Source of the DNA: DASPNM01 sp035626515
GTDB lineage: Bacteria > Bacteroidota > Bacteroidia > Chitinophagales > Chitinophagaceae
NCBI GenBank assembly: GCA_035626515.1
Contig: DASPNM010000035.1
Span: forward strand, 186,001-250,000
Length of the DNA stretch: 64,000 nt
Direction: 5' to 3'
Shown here piece after piece: positions 16,348-24,285 of the stretch (the stretch's first letter is position 1; each line of letters opens with the position of its first letter). The position numbers and the translations under genes are program-made. Under the pieces are notes generated by a model. The model was not told where the DNA came from and searched no databases. It saw only the letters and a program-made list of their open reading frames with translations.

Positions 16348-17904
16348 TCAGCGGCTTTGCATCTTGATCACCGGCACGATCATTTCCTCGAGGCTCACGC
16401 CGCCGTGCTGGAAAGTGTTGCGGTAGTAATTCACGTAGTAATTGTAATTGTTCGGGTAACAAAGAAAACCGTCCTCTTTCGCGAAAATGTAGGAAGAGTT
16501 CACCGTCGGCACGGGCAGGCCGGCCTCCCGCGGATCACGGAAAGCGAGCACGTCTTTCGCATCGTAATTCAGGTTTCTGCCGTGCTTGTACCGGAGGTTT
16601 GTGGTCGTTTGCTTATCGCCCACAACCTTGTAAGGCGTTTTCACCCGCACGCTGCCGTGATCGGTGGCCAGGATGACGCGGATGTTTTTATCGGCGATCT
16701 TTTTGAGCGCCTGGTGCAGGGGGGAATGTTCAAACCAGGAGGTGGTGATGCTGCGATAGCTCATCTCGTCGCCCGCGAGTTCCTTGAGTACTTCCATTTC
16801 GGTGCGGGCATGGCTCAGCATGTCCACGAAATTGTAGACGATCACGTTCAAATCGTTCCCGAGCAGGTTGTGGATGTTGTTGACCAGGTCCAGTCCTGCC
16901 TGGTTGTTCAGCACCTTGGTATACGATACCCTTAAATCATTTCTCCCCAGCCGGCGCAATTGCGCGCGAAAAAGTTCTTCTTCGTGCAGGTTTTTCCCTC
17001 CTTCCTCGTCATCGTTCTTCCATTGCACCGGGAACTGTTTTTCGATATCAATGGGAAGTAGTCCGGCGAAGATGGCGTTGCGCGAGTATTGTGTTGCCGT
17101 AGGAAGAATGCTGTAAAAGCTTTCTTCTTCGAGGATACGGAAACTTTCCGAAAAAATCGGCTGGATCGCCTTCCACTGGTCGAAGCGGAGGTTGTCAATC
17201 AACACGAAAAAAAGCGGTGTGCCTTTTTCTACGTGGGGCAGTACTTTGAATTGAAACAGCGTGTGCGACATCACCGGGCCGTCCGCGCTCTTCGGGCCCA
17301 CCCAAGAAGCGTAGTTGCGGGAAACGAATTTGAAGAACTCCGTATTCGCCTCGCTTTTCTGGCTTTGGAGCACCTCCTGCATTTCGGGGCTGTCGCTTTT
17401 CTGCATTTCCAGCTCCCAGTACACAAGCTTTTTGTAGATGTCCATCCATTCGTTGTAATCCGGATTGCTGTTCAGCGCCATGAAAAGGTTACGGAATTGC
17501 TGCTGGTAGGCACTTGTCGTTTTCTCCGCAACGAGCCTGCGGTTGTCAATAATTTTTTTCAAGCTGAGCAATACCTGGTTCGGATTGACAGGTTTGATCA
17601 GGTAATCACTGATCTGGCTCCCGATCGCTTCATCCATCAGGTTTTCCGTTTCGTTTTTGGTAATCAGAACCACGGGGAGTGAACCGTTAATCTCTTTTAT
17701 CTTGGCGAGCGTTTCCAGGCCGGTGATGCCGGGCATCGTTTCGTCGATCAGGACTACATCCACAGGATTATCCCGGACATAGTCAATCGCGTCGAATCCA
17801 TTCGTGAACGTCTGTACTTCGTAACCCTTGTTTTCGAGAAACAGCTTCTGCGACTGCAGGCTTTCCATCTCATCGTCCACCCACAGAATTTTTGCTAAAG
17901 ACAT
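16348..17904 (-). CDS. porX: T9SS response regulator PorX (receiver plus PglZ domain)
   Basis: PorX couples a two-component signal to expression and function of the type IX secretion system. The 518-residue protein has an N-terminal receiver with the acidic pair VDDE (residues 9-12), phospho-acceptor Asp54 in LIDETMPG, the conserved Thr/Lys later in VVLITKN and YLIKPVNP, then a linker and a PglZ domain of the alkaline-phosphatase superfamily with DNLRFDQW, SRNAIFAGLLP and ATDHGSVRV metal-site segments. This combination is specific to PorX. The cognate kinase PorY is not in the window. Three T9SS cargo genes occur within 20 kb. It is divergent from the HD-domain gene. Confidence 0.95.
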   Translation of the reverse strand: MSLAKILWVDDEMESLQSQKLFLENKGYEVQTFTNGFDAIDYVRDNPVDVVLIDETMPGITGLETLAKIKEINGSLPVVLITKNETENLMDEAIGSQISDYLIKPVNPNQVLLSLKKIIDNRRLVAEKTTSAYQQQFRNLFMALNSNPDYNEWMDIYKKLVYWELEMQKSDSPEMQEVLQSQKSEANTEFFKFVSRNYASWVGPKSADGPVMSHTLFQFKVLPHVEKGTPLFFVLIDNLRFDQWKAIQPIFSESFRILEEESFYSILPTATQYSRNAIFAGLLPIDIEKQFPVQWKNDDEEGGKNLHEEELFRAQLRRLGRNDLRVSYTKVLNNQAGLDLVNNIHNLLGNDLNVIVYNFVDMLSHARTEMEVLKELAGDEMSYRSITTSWFEHSPLHQALKKIADKNIRVILATDHGSVRVKTPYKVVGDKQTTTNLRYKHGRNLNYDAKDVLAFRDPREAGLPVPTVNSSYIFAKEDGFLCYPNNYNYYVNYYRNTFQHGGVSLEEMIVPVIKMQSR

Positions 17905-17948
17905 AGCCAGTTGGAATTAATGTGTTTGCCTGACGGGGACTTGCCGAT

Positions 17949-17956
17949 CAAAAATA
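17949..17956 (-). promoter_or_regulatory. Bacteroidota -7 box for porX
   Basis: TATTTTTG on the minus strand, 44 bases before the porX ATG. With the plus-strand box at 17978 it forms a back-to-back divergent promoter pair in a 100-base spacer. Confidence 0.5.
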
Positions 17957-17977
17957 ACCTATTCGGAAGTGGCTTTG

Positions 17978-17985
17978 TACTTTTG
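17978..17985 (+). promoter_or_regulatory. Bacteroidota -7 box for the HD-domain gene
   Basis: TACTTTTG, 19 bases before the ATG at 18005. No clear -33 box. Confidence 0.5.
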
Positions 17986-18004
17986 ACCGGTTTGCTTTAA
18001 CAAA

Positions 18005-19234
18005 ATGGCAACAGGGGCTTCCATCCGCAAGATCATCAACGACCCGGTGTACGGATTCATTACGATTGACCATCCACTGGTGTTGCAGATCGTTGCTCAT
18101 CCCTATTATCAGCGGCTGCGCAACATTCACCAGATGGCTTTCGCGCACCTGGTGTATCCTGGTGCCATGCATTCGAGGCTGCATCATTCACTGGGCGCCT
18201 ATCACCTGATGTGCATCGCGCTGCAGGAGCTGAAGAACAAAGGTATCCCGGTCACTCCCGAAGAAGAGCTGGGCGCCCGGATTGCCATTCTGCTGCACGA
18301 CATTGGCCACGGCCCTTACTCCCACGCACTGGAACAGGAACTGATCACCGACCTCGGGCATGAGCAGATTTCACTTCTCATCATGCAGGAGCTGAATGAA
18401 ATTTTCGGAGGTCAGCTTCGAACGGCGATCGAGATCTTCACCAACCAGTATCCGAAAAAATATCTCTACCAGCTTGTGTCGGGGCAGTTGGACGTGGATC
18501 GCATGGATTATCTGAACCGCGACAGCTTTTTCACCGGCGTGGCAGAAGGTGTGATCGGGTACGACCGGATCCTGAAAATGCTGACTGTACGCAACGACCA
18601 GCTGATGGTGGAGGAGAAAGCGGTTTATTCCATCGAGAAGTTCCTGGTGAGCCGGCGCCTTATGTACTGGCAGGTGTATTTGCATAAGACAGTTCTCAGC
18701 GCGGAGTTGATGCTGGTCCGCATCATCAGGCGTGCCAAGCAGCTGATCCGCGAAGGAGCTGAAGTAAATGCGTCGTCGCGCGCTCTCGACTTTTTCCTCA
18801 AAGATGCGGCCCGTCCTGTCGACATTTCCCAATGGCTTCAACTCTTCTGCAGCCTGGACGACCACGATGTGATGGCGACGGTGAAAAGCTGGATAGAGCA
18901 TCCTGACCGAATTCTTTCGCTGCTTTGCCGCTCGCTCGTGGAGCGAAAACTTTATAAAGTAAAGCTCCAGGCTTCGCCTCTGGACGGCCCGGTGGTAGAT
19001 GCGGAAAAGCAAATGGTGGGACGGCAGCTTTTGTTGTCAGAACAGGAGTTAGACTATTTCGTTTTTACCGGCGAAGCCGTCAACACCACGTACGACCCCG
19101 GCGATGAACGGATTCATATCCTGTTCAAGGACGGGAGTGTAAAAGACATATCGCAGGTGGACAACGCGCTCATTCATCAGCATCTCAGCAGCGCGGTTAA
19201 AAAACATTACATTTGTTCTTACCGCGTTGCATGA
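18005..19234 (+). CDS. HD-domain phosphohydrolase (SAMHD1/dNTPase-like)
   Basis: A 409-residue HD-superfamily metal-dependent phosphohydrolase. The N-terminal IRKIINDPVYGFI segment, then YQRLRNIHQMAFAHLVYPGAMHSRLHHSLGAYHLM, LLHDIGHGPYSHALE with the HD pair, and SGQLDVDRMDYLNRDSF are the signature of the YdhI/SAMHD1-related group, whose best-known members hydrolyse dNTPs. The substrate is not fixed by the sequence. It is the first gene of a plus-strand run into lpxD; a -7 box for lpxD lies in its last codons. Length fits the family. Confidence 0.88.
   Translation: MATGASIRKIINDPVYGFITIDHPLVLQIVAHPYYQRLRNIHQMAFAHLVYPGAMHSRLHHSLGAYHLMCIALQELKNKGIPVTPEEELGARIAILLHDIGHGPYSHALEQELITDLGHEQISLLIMQELNEIFGGQLRTAIEIFTNQYPKKYLYQLVSGQLDVDRMDYLNRDSFFTGVAEGVIGYDRILKMLTVRNDQLMVEEKAVYSIEKFLVSRRLMYWQVYLHKTVLSAELMLVRIIRRAKQLIREGAEVNASSRALDFFLKDAARPVDISQWLQLFCSLDDHDVMATVKSWIEHPDRILSLLCRSLVERKLYKVKLQASPLDGPVVDAEKQMVGRQLLLSEQELDYFVFTGEAVNTTYDPGDERIHILFKDGSVKDISQVDNALIHQHLSSAVKKHYICSYRVA
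19208..19215 (+). promoter_or_regulatory. Possible internal -7 box for lpxD
   Basis: TACATTTG within the last nine codons of the HD gene, 50 bases before the preferred lpxD start. It may give lpxD its own transcript. Confidence 0.35.
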
Positions 19235-19265
19235 TCTTGCCACGCCCCATTCCATGAGTAATCAG

Positions 19266-20309
19266 ATGCATTTCACTGCCCAGCAGATCGCCACGCTGGT
19301 GAACGGGAAAATTGAAGGCGACCCCGCCGCTTCGGTGGCTTCCTTTGCGAAAATCGAAGAAGCCGGCAAGGGCCAGCTTGCTTTTCTCGGGAATCCGAAA
19401 TACGAACAGCATTTGTACACAACCGGGGCTTCGGTCATCATTGTTAATGAGTCGCAGTCCCTGAAGCAGCCGGTAGAAGCAACCCTCATTCGCGTGCCCG
19501 ACGCATACGCTGCTTTTGCGCAGCTTCTCAGCCATTATGAACAGTTCATTTCCTCGGAAATCAGCGGCATTCAGCAGCCGAGCTACATCGCAGGCAGTGC
19601 GCGCCTTGGGGAGAACGTTTTTGTAGGTGCGTTCACTTACATCGGTGAAGAAGCCCAGGTGGGGAATGGATCAAAGATTTTTCCCAACAGCTTCCTGGGC
19701 GACCGCGTTCGTGTCGGAAAAAATACTGTCATCCATGCGGGGGTGGCGATCTACCCCGACTGCGTGATTGGAGACAACGTGACCATTCACGCCGGCGTTG
19801 TCATCGGCAGCGATGGGTTCGGATTTCTCCCCCAGCCCGATGGAAGCCTGAAAAAAGTGCCGCAGCTCGGAAACGTGGTAATCGAAGACAACGTGGAAAT
19901 CGGCGCCAATACCACGATTGACCGCGCTACCATGGGATCTACCCGGATTCGATCCGGGACCAAGATTGATAATCTCGTGCAGGTGGCACACAACGTGGAT
20001 ATCGGAAATTTTACGGTGATTGCCGCGCAGGCTGGTATCAGCGGAAGCGTGAAGCTGGGGCGAGGCGTACTGATCGGAGGCCAGGCAGGCATTGCAGGGC
20101 ATATTGAGATCGGGGATGGAGCGAAGATCAACGCGCAGAGTGGAGTCGGCAAATCGCTCCAAAAAGGAAAGGCAGTCACCGGCTCACCTGCTTATGATTA
20201 CGCCGCCGCGCTCCGCAGCCAGGCGTTGAGCAGAAAACTTCCCGAGTTGGAGCGTCGCATTCGCGAGCTGGAAGAAGAGTTAAAAAGAATTCTCAAACAG
20301 CGTTCCTGA
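19266..20309 (+). CDS. lpxD: UDP-3-O-acylglucosamine N-acyltransferase
   Basis: Third enzyme of lipid A synthesis; adds the N-linked hydroxyacyl chain from acyl-ACP to UDP-3-O-acylglucosamine. The 347-residue protein has the N-terminal uridine-binding domain (MHFTAQQIATLVNGKIEGD), then a left-handed beta helix of hexapeptide repeats ((I/V)GxxxxI turns, about residues 105-310) and a C-terminal helix. The catalytic histidine lies in LVQVAHNVDIG. Starts at 19227 and 19254 are also possible, but 19266 matches family N-termini. The next gene is lpxC/fabZ, 54 bases on. Confidence 0.95.
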   Translation: MHFTAQQIATLVNGKIEGDPAASVASFAKIEEAGKGQLAFLGNPKYEQHLYTTGASVIIVNESQSLKQPVEATLIRVPDAYAAFAQLLSHYEQFISSEISGIQQPSYIAGSARLGENVFVGAFTYIGEEAQVGNGSKIFPNSFLGDRVRVGKNTVIHAGVAIYPDCVIGDNVTIHAGVVIGSDGFGFLPQPDGSLKKVPQLGNVVIEDNVEIGANTTIDRATMGSTRIRSGTKIDNLVQVAHNVDIGNFTVIAAQAGISGSVKLGRGVLIGGQAGIAGHIEIGDGAKINAQSGVGKSLQKGKAVTGSPAYDYAAALRSQALSRKLPELERRIRELEEELKRILKQRS

Positions 20310-20326
20310 ACCCCGTTTTTTTCGCC

Positions 20327-20357
20327 TTTACCCCTACCTTTTCTTCCATTATCTTTG
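20327..20357 (+). promoter_or_regulatory. Full Bacteroidota promoter for lpxC/fabZ
   Basis: TTTA at 20327-20330, exactly 19 bases, then TATCTTTG at 20350-20357: the best -33/-7 pair in the window. The ATG begins six bases after the -7 box, so the mRNA should have a leader of only about two or three bases. Confidence 0.65.
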
Positions 20358-20363
20358 ACGGCT

Positions 20364-21797
20364 ATGGAGCTGACGACCCAATCCGGCAATACGGTAGCTG
20401 AGACAGAAGCCAACGATTTTAATCCTGATAAGCAGCACACGCTCAAGGCCCCGGCGACGATTTCCGGGACCGGACTCCATTCCGGTATCGAAGTAACGTT
20501 GACGCTCCAGCCGGCGGAACCGGGGTTTGGTTATTACTTCCAGCGGGTGGATCTTCCCAAACAGCCGATGATCAAGGCGGATTGCGACCTGGTGGTAGAT
20601 GTTACGCGCGGAACGACGCTCGAAAGCAACGGAGCCCGCATCAGCACAGTGGAACATGTGCTTGCCGCCCTGGTGGGAATGGGAGTGGACAATTGCCTGA
20701 TCCAGGTGAACGGACCCGAGATTCCCGTGCTCGACGGCAGCTGTCTTCCTTTTGTGAAGCTGATCGAGGAGACAGGCGTCGTGGAGCAGCAAGCCCGGAA
20801 AATGTGGGTAGCGATCGACCAGAACATTTATTACGTGGACGAAGAGCACCGGGTCGAAATGGTTGCGATTCCTTCCTCCGAATACCAGATCAATACGCTC
20901 ATCGATTTCAATTCCCCGATTCTCGGCACGCAGCACGCAGGACTGAAGAACCTTCGCGAGTTCAAGGATGAGATTGCGCCCAGCCGTACCTTCTGCTTTC
21001 TTCATGAGCTGGAAATGCTCATGGACAAAAATCTTATCAAGGGCGGCGATTTGAACAATTCAATCGTGGTAGTAGACAAGCCAGTTGGAGAAAAAGAGCT
21101 GGCCCGCCTGCAGAGCCTGTTCGGAAACAAGATCCAGGTGAAGAACGAAGGTTACCTGAACAACCTGCAGTTGCGTTTCCCCAATGAACCCGCTCGGCAC
21201 AAACTGCTCGACATGATCGGCGATCTCGCGCTGGTGGGTCATCATATCAAGGCGCGGATCATTGCCAGCCGCCCGGGACACCGGTGCAATGTAGAGTTCG
21301 CAAAAAGAATCAAACAGTACATCCGGAAGCGCAAGGGAGCGCCGGCATATGATCCTTCAAAGCCGCCGCTGTTCGATCAGCGCTACATAGAGAAGAAACT
21401 CCCCCACCGCTATCCATTCCTGCTCGTAGACAAGATCATTGACATGAGCGATACGCACATTGTCGGCGTGAAAAACGTCACTTTCAATGAATGGTTTTTC
21501 CAGGGACATTTCCCCGGCAACCCGGTCATGCCGGGCGTACTGCAGATTGAGGCGCTTGCACAGACGGGTGGCATACTTGCGATCAACATGGCCGGCGAAG
21601 GGCAGTACGACACCTATTTCCTCAAGATCGACAATTGCAAGTTCAAACAGATGGTAAAACCGGGTGATACGATGCTTCTCAAAATGGAACTTTCGTCGCC
21701 GTTCCGCCGCGGGATCTGCGAAATGCGGGGTACGATTTATGTTGGCGGAAAAGTTTGCACGGAGGCCGATCTGACCGCCCAGATCATTCGCAAATAA
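20364..21797 (+). CDS. lpxC/fabZ: Bifunctional UDP-3-O-acyl-GlcNAc deacetylase / 3-hydroxyacyl-ACP dehydratase
   Basis: A Bacteroidota-type fusion of 477 residues. The N-terminal half is the zinc deacetylase LpxC, the committed step of lipid A synthesis: TISGTGLHSG, STVEHVLAALVGMGVDN with a zinc histidine, and MIGDLALVGHHIKARI with the second histidine and aspartate. The C-terminal 150 residues are FabZ, which dehydrates 3-hydroxyacyl-ACP: LPHRYPFLLVDKI, then FQGHFPGNPVMPG with the catalytic histidine and IEALAQ with the glutamate. Fusion links the two users of 3-hydroxyacyl-ACP. An unusual 25-residue acidic/polar extension precedes the conserved DKQHTLKAPATISG start. lpxA, often next in line, is absent; gyrB follows with its own promoter. 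Confidence 0.97.
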   Translation: MELTTQSGNTVAETEANDFNPDKQHTLKAPATISGTGLHSGIEVTLTLQPAEPGFGYYFQRVDLPKQPMIKADCDLVVDVTRGTTLESNGARISTVEHVLAALVGMGVDNCLIQVNGPEIPVLDGSCLPFVKLIEETGVVEQQARKMWVAIDQNIYYVDEEHRVEMVAIPSSEYQINTLIDFNSPILGTQHAGLKNLREFKDEIAPSRTFCFLHELEMLMDKNLIKGGDLNNSIVVVDKPVGEKELARLQSLFGNKIQVKNEGYLNNLQLRFPNEPARHKLLDMIGDLALVGHHIKARIIASRPGHRCNVEFAKRIKQYIRKRKGAPAYDPSKPPLFDQRYIEKKLPHRYPFLLVDKIIDMSDTHIVGVKNVTFNEWFFQGHFPGNPVMPGVLQIEALAQTGGILAINMAGEGQYDTYFLKIDNCKFKQMVKPGDTMLLKMELSSPFRRGICEMRGTIYVGGKVCTEADLTAQIIRK

Positions 21798-21890
21798 CTG
21801 CCGGACGCAGCTTGTGAACTTATCCCCAAAACCTCCGAAAAAGTCAATAAAAACCAGCCTTTTCTTCCCTGTTTAACCCCTGGCATTTCG

Positions 21891-21898
21891 TACATTTG
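21891..21898 (+). promoter_or_regulatory. Bacteroidota -7 box for gyrB
   Basis: TACATTTG in the 148-base spacer before gyrB, 47 bases ahead of the ATG. The -33 region is poor. Confidence 0.5.
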
Positions 21899-21945
21899 CA
21901 GGTATTTCTTTTCCCCGGAAAAAAGCCACTATTTCAAGGCATTCT

Positions 21946-23922
21946 ATGAGCATCGAAACAAGCGAAAAACCTACCCGTTCGGCAACCGGATACGGCGCGG
22001 AAAGCATCCAGGTCCTGGAAGGTCTTGAAGCGGTCCGGAAGCGTCCGGCGATGTACATCGGCGACGTGGGGGTGAAGGGACTGCACCACCTGGTCTATGA
22101 GGTGGTGGACAATTCCATCGACGAGGCGCTGGCCGGATACTGCAGGAATATCACGGTAACCATCCACCAGGATAATTCCATTACCGTAGACGATGACGGG
22201 CGAGGCATCCCTACCGGCATGCACCCAAAGGAAAAGCGTTCGGCGCTGGAAGTGGTAATGACCGTGCTGCACGCGGGAGGAAAATTCGATAAGGATTCCT
22301 ATAAAGTTTCGGGTGGTCTTCACGGCGTGGGCGTGAGCTGCGTGAACGCGCTGAGCAAGCTGCTGCATGTAACCGTTCACCGCGACGGAAAGATCCACGA
22401 GCAGGAATACCGCATTGGCGTTCCGCAGTATCCCGTGCGCGAAATTGGTACGAGCAACCGAACGGGCACGACGGTGCATTTTTGGCCCGATGATTCGATC
22501 TTCATCACTTCCGAATACAATAAGGATATTTTGGAAAGCAGGCTGCGCGAGCTCGCTTATCTGAACAGGGGGGTTCGCATCACACTGGTGGACGAACGGG
22601 AAAAAGAAGACGGATCGAGCTACTCGAAAACATTCTACAGCGAAGGCGGCATCATCGAATTCGTGGAGATGCTCGATCGGAGCGCGGGCCGGAATTCCCT
22701 CATTCCAAAAGTGATCTCCGTGGAGGGGCGCGACGAGCAGACGAATGTGACGGTGGACGTGGCGCTGACCTATAACGACAGCTTCAACGAACATATTTAT
22801 TCCTACGTCAACAACATCAACACGATCGAGGGAGGCACACACGTGGCGGGCTTCCGCAGAGCGCTCACGCGCGTGTTCAAGAGCTATGGCGACAAGCAGG
22901 GGCTGTTCGAAAAAGCCAAGGTGCAGATCGAGGGAGACGATTTTCGCGAGGGACTGAGCGCGATCATTTCCGTAAAAGTCCCGGAGCCGCAGTTCGAGGG
23001 CCAGACGAAAACAAAACTTGGGAACAACGAGGTGATGGGCGTGGTGGATTCCACCGTTTCAAGGGTACTCGAAGCGTACCTCGAGGAAAATCCGAGGGAG
23101 GCTAAGAATATCGTTTCGAAAGTGATCCTTGCGGCGCAGGCGCGCGCGGCTGCCCGAAAAGCAAGGGAGCTCGTGCAGAGAAAGTCCGTACTCACGGGTG
23201 GTGGTCTGCCCGGTAAGCTCGCCGATTGTTCGGATCGTGATCCGGAACGCTGTGAGCTGTTTCTCGTCGAGGGCGACAGCGCAGGGGGCACAGCCAAGCA
23301 GGGACGGGACCGCAGTTTTCAGGCGATCCTGCCTTTGAGAGGCAAGATCCTGAACGTGGAAAAGGCGATGGAGCACAAAATTTACGAGAACGAAGAGATC
23401 CGCAATATGTATACAGCGCTGGGCGTGACGGTGGGAACACCCGAAGATCCGAAAGCGTTGAATCTTTCGAGGCTCCGTTATCACAAGCTGATCATTATGA
23501 CCGATGCCGATGTGGACGGGAGCCACATCGCTACGCTGATACTCACGTTCATTTACCGATACATGACCGAGCTGGTGGAGCAGGGATACGTGTACCTGGC
23601 GCAGCCGCCACTGTACCTGGTGAAAAAGGGAAAGGATCAGGCTTATGCCTGGAACGAAGATCAGCGCAAGACGCTCGTTGAAAAATTCGCCGGAGGGAAG
23701 GAGGAATCGGTAACCGTGCAGCGCTACAAGGGATTGGGGGAGATGAACGCGAGCCAGCTTTGGGAAACCACTATGAATCCCGATACCCGCACGCTGAAAC
23801 GCGTGACCATTGAAAGCGCCGCCGAAGCGGACCGGATCTTCAGCATGCTGATGGGCGACGAAGTAGCTCCAAGGCGTGAATTCATCGAGTCCCACGCGAA
23901 GTATGCGAAGCTCGACGTGTAA
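21946..23922 (+). CDS. gyrB: DNA gyrase subunit B
   Basis: ATPase subunit of the type IIA topoisomerase that introduces negative supercoils. The 658-residue product shows the GHKL ATPase domain (LVYEVVDNSIDEALAG, DDDGRGIP, GGLHGVGVSCVNALS), transducer domain, and the Toprim domain with ELFLVEGDSAGG and MTDADVDGSHI, ending in the QRYKGLGEMN tail motif. The size is that of the short GyrB form, lacking the insertion found in enterobacteria. Assignment as GyrB instead of ParE rests on overall similarity of motifs such as QRYKGLGEMNASQLWETTMNP. Confidence 0.95.
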   Translation: MSIETSEKPTRSATGYGAESIQVLEGLEAVRKRPAMYIGDVGVKGLHHLVYEVVDNSIDEALAGYCRNITVTIHQDNSITVDDDGRGIPTGMHPKEKRSALEVVMTVLHAGGKFDKDSYKVSGGLHGVGVSCVNALSKLLHVTVHRDGKIHEQEYRIGVPQYPVREIGTSNRTGTTVHFWPDDSIFITSEYNKDILESRLRELAYLNRGVRITLVDEREKEDGSSYSKTFYSEGGIIEFVEMLDRSAGRNSLIPKVISVEGRDEQTNVTVDVALTYNDSFNEHIYSYVNNINTIEGGTHVAGFRRALTRVFKSYGDKQGLFEKAKVQIEGDDFREGLSAIISVKVPEPQFEGQTKTKLGNNEVMGVVDSTVSRVLEAYLEENPREAKNIVSKVILAAQARAAARKARELVQRKSVLTGGGLPGKLADCSDRDPERCELFLVEGDSAGGTAKQGRDRSFQAILPLRGKILNVEKAMEHKIYENEEIRNMYTALGVTVGTPEDPKALNLSRLRYHKLIIMTDADVDGSHIATLILTFIYRYMTELVEQGYVYLAQPPLYLVKKGKDQAYAWNEDQRKTLVEKFAGGKEESVTVQRYKGLGEMNASQLWETTMNPDTRTLKRVTIESAAEADRIFSMLMGDEVAPRREFIESHAKYAKLDV

Positions 23923-24037
23923 TGTGTAAGCTTTTAGAAATAAGGTGATTAGTTGCCGGGTTCGGATTCGCCGGATAATTTTTCCTGCCGAAACGGCGGA
24001 GAATCAGTAATTTCAATTTCACTAAAAGGATTTTAAA

Positions 24038-24241
24038 ATGGCAGATGTTCAATTAACCGCGTACAACGTAAAAACGAAAGAGAAAGGTGTTCCGATACAG
24101 GATGCAGTGATCACCAAGACGGCAAAGGGCGCCTACATGGTGCAGGGACACGATGGAAAAGGCAATAAGCTGACCACGCTCGTAAACGAAGCAAAAGCCA
24201 TGGCCGCGATCCAGGCCGGGATCGCGAAACAGGGTTGGTAA
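24038..24241 (+). CDS. Small protein of unknown function (67 residues)
   Basis: A compact 67-residue basic protein without signal peptide or cysteine. It reads as a short beta-rich segment (VQLTAYNVKTKEKGVPIQDAVITKT, AYMVQGHDGKGNKLTTL) followed by an alanine-rich helix (EAKAMAAIQAGIAKQGW). The coding signal is strong: codon choice resembles neighbours, aaagga occurs ten bases before the ATG (one of few Shine-Dalgarno-like sites here), and a rho-independent terminator follows 20 bases after the stop. No known family is recognised; expression as a free-standing, well-terminated gene suggests it is abundant. Confidence 0.75.
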   Translation: MADVQLTAYNVKTKEKGVPIQDAVITKTAKGAYMVQGHDGKGNKLTTLVNEAKAMAAIQAGIAKQGW

Positions 24242-24261
24242 GAAAAACTCACTGAATAACA

Positions 24262-24285
24262 GGCCCCGCAAACGCGGGGTTTTTT
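24262..24285 (+). terminator. Rho-independent terminator after the 67-residue protein gene
   Basis: CCCCGC, loop AAAC, GCGGGG, followed by six T: a six-base GC stem and T tract. It touches the stop of the converging subtilase gene, whose last codon begins inside the T tract. Confidence 0.88.
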
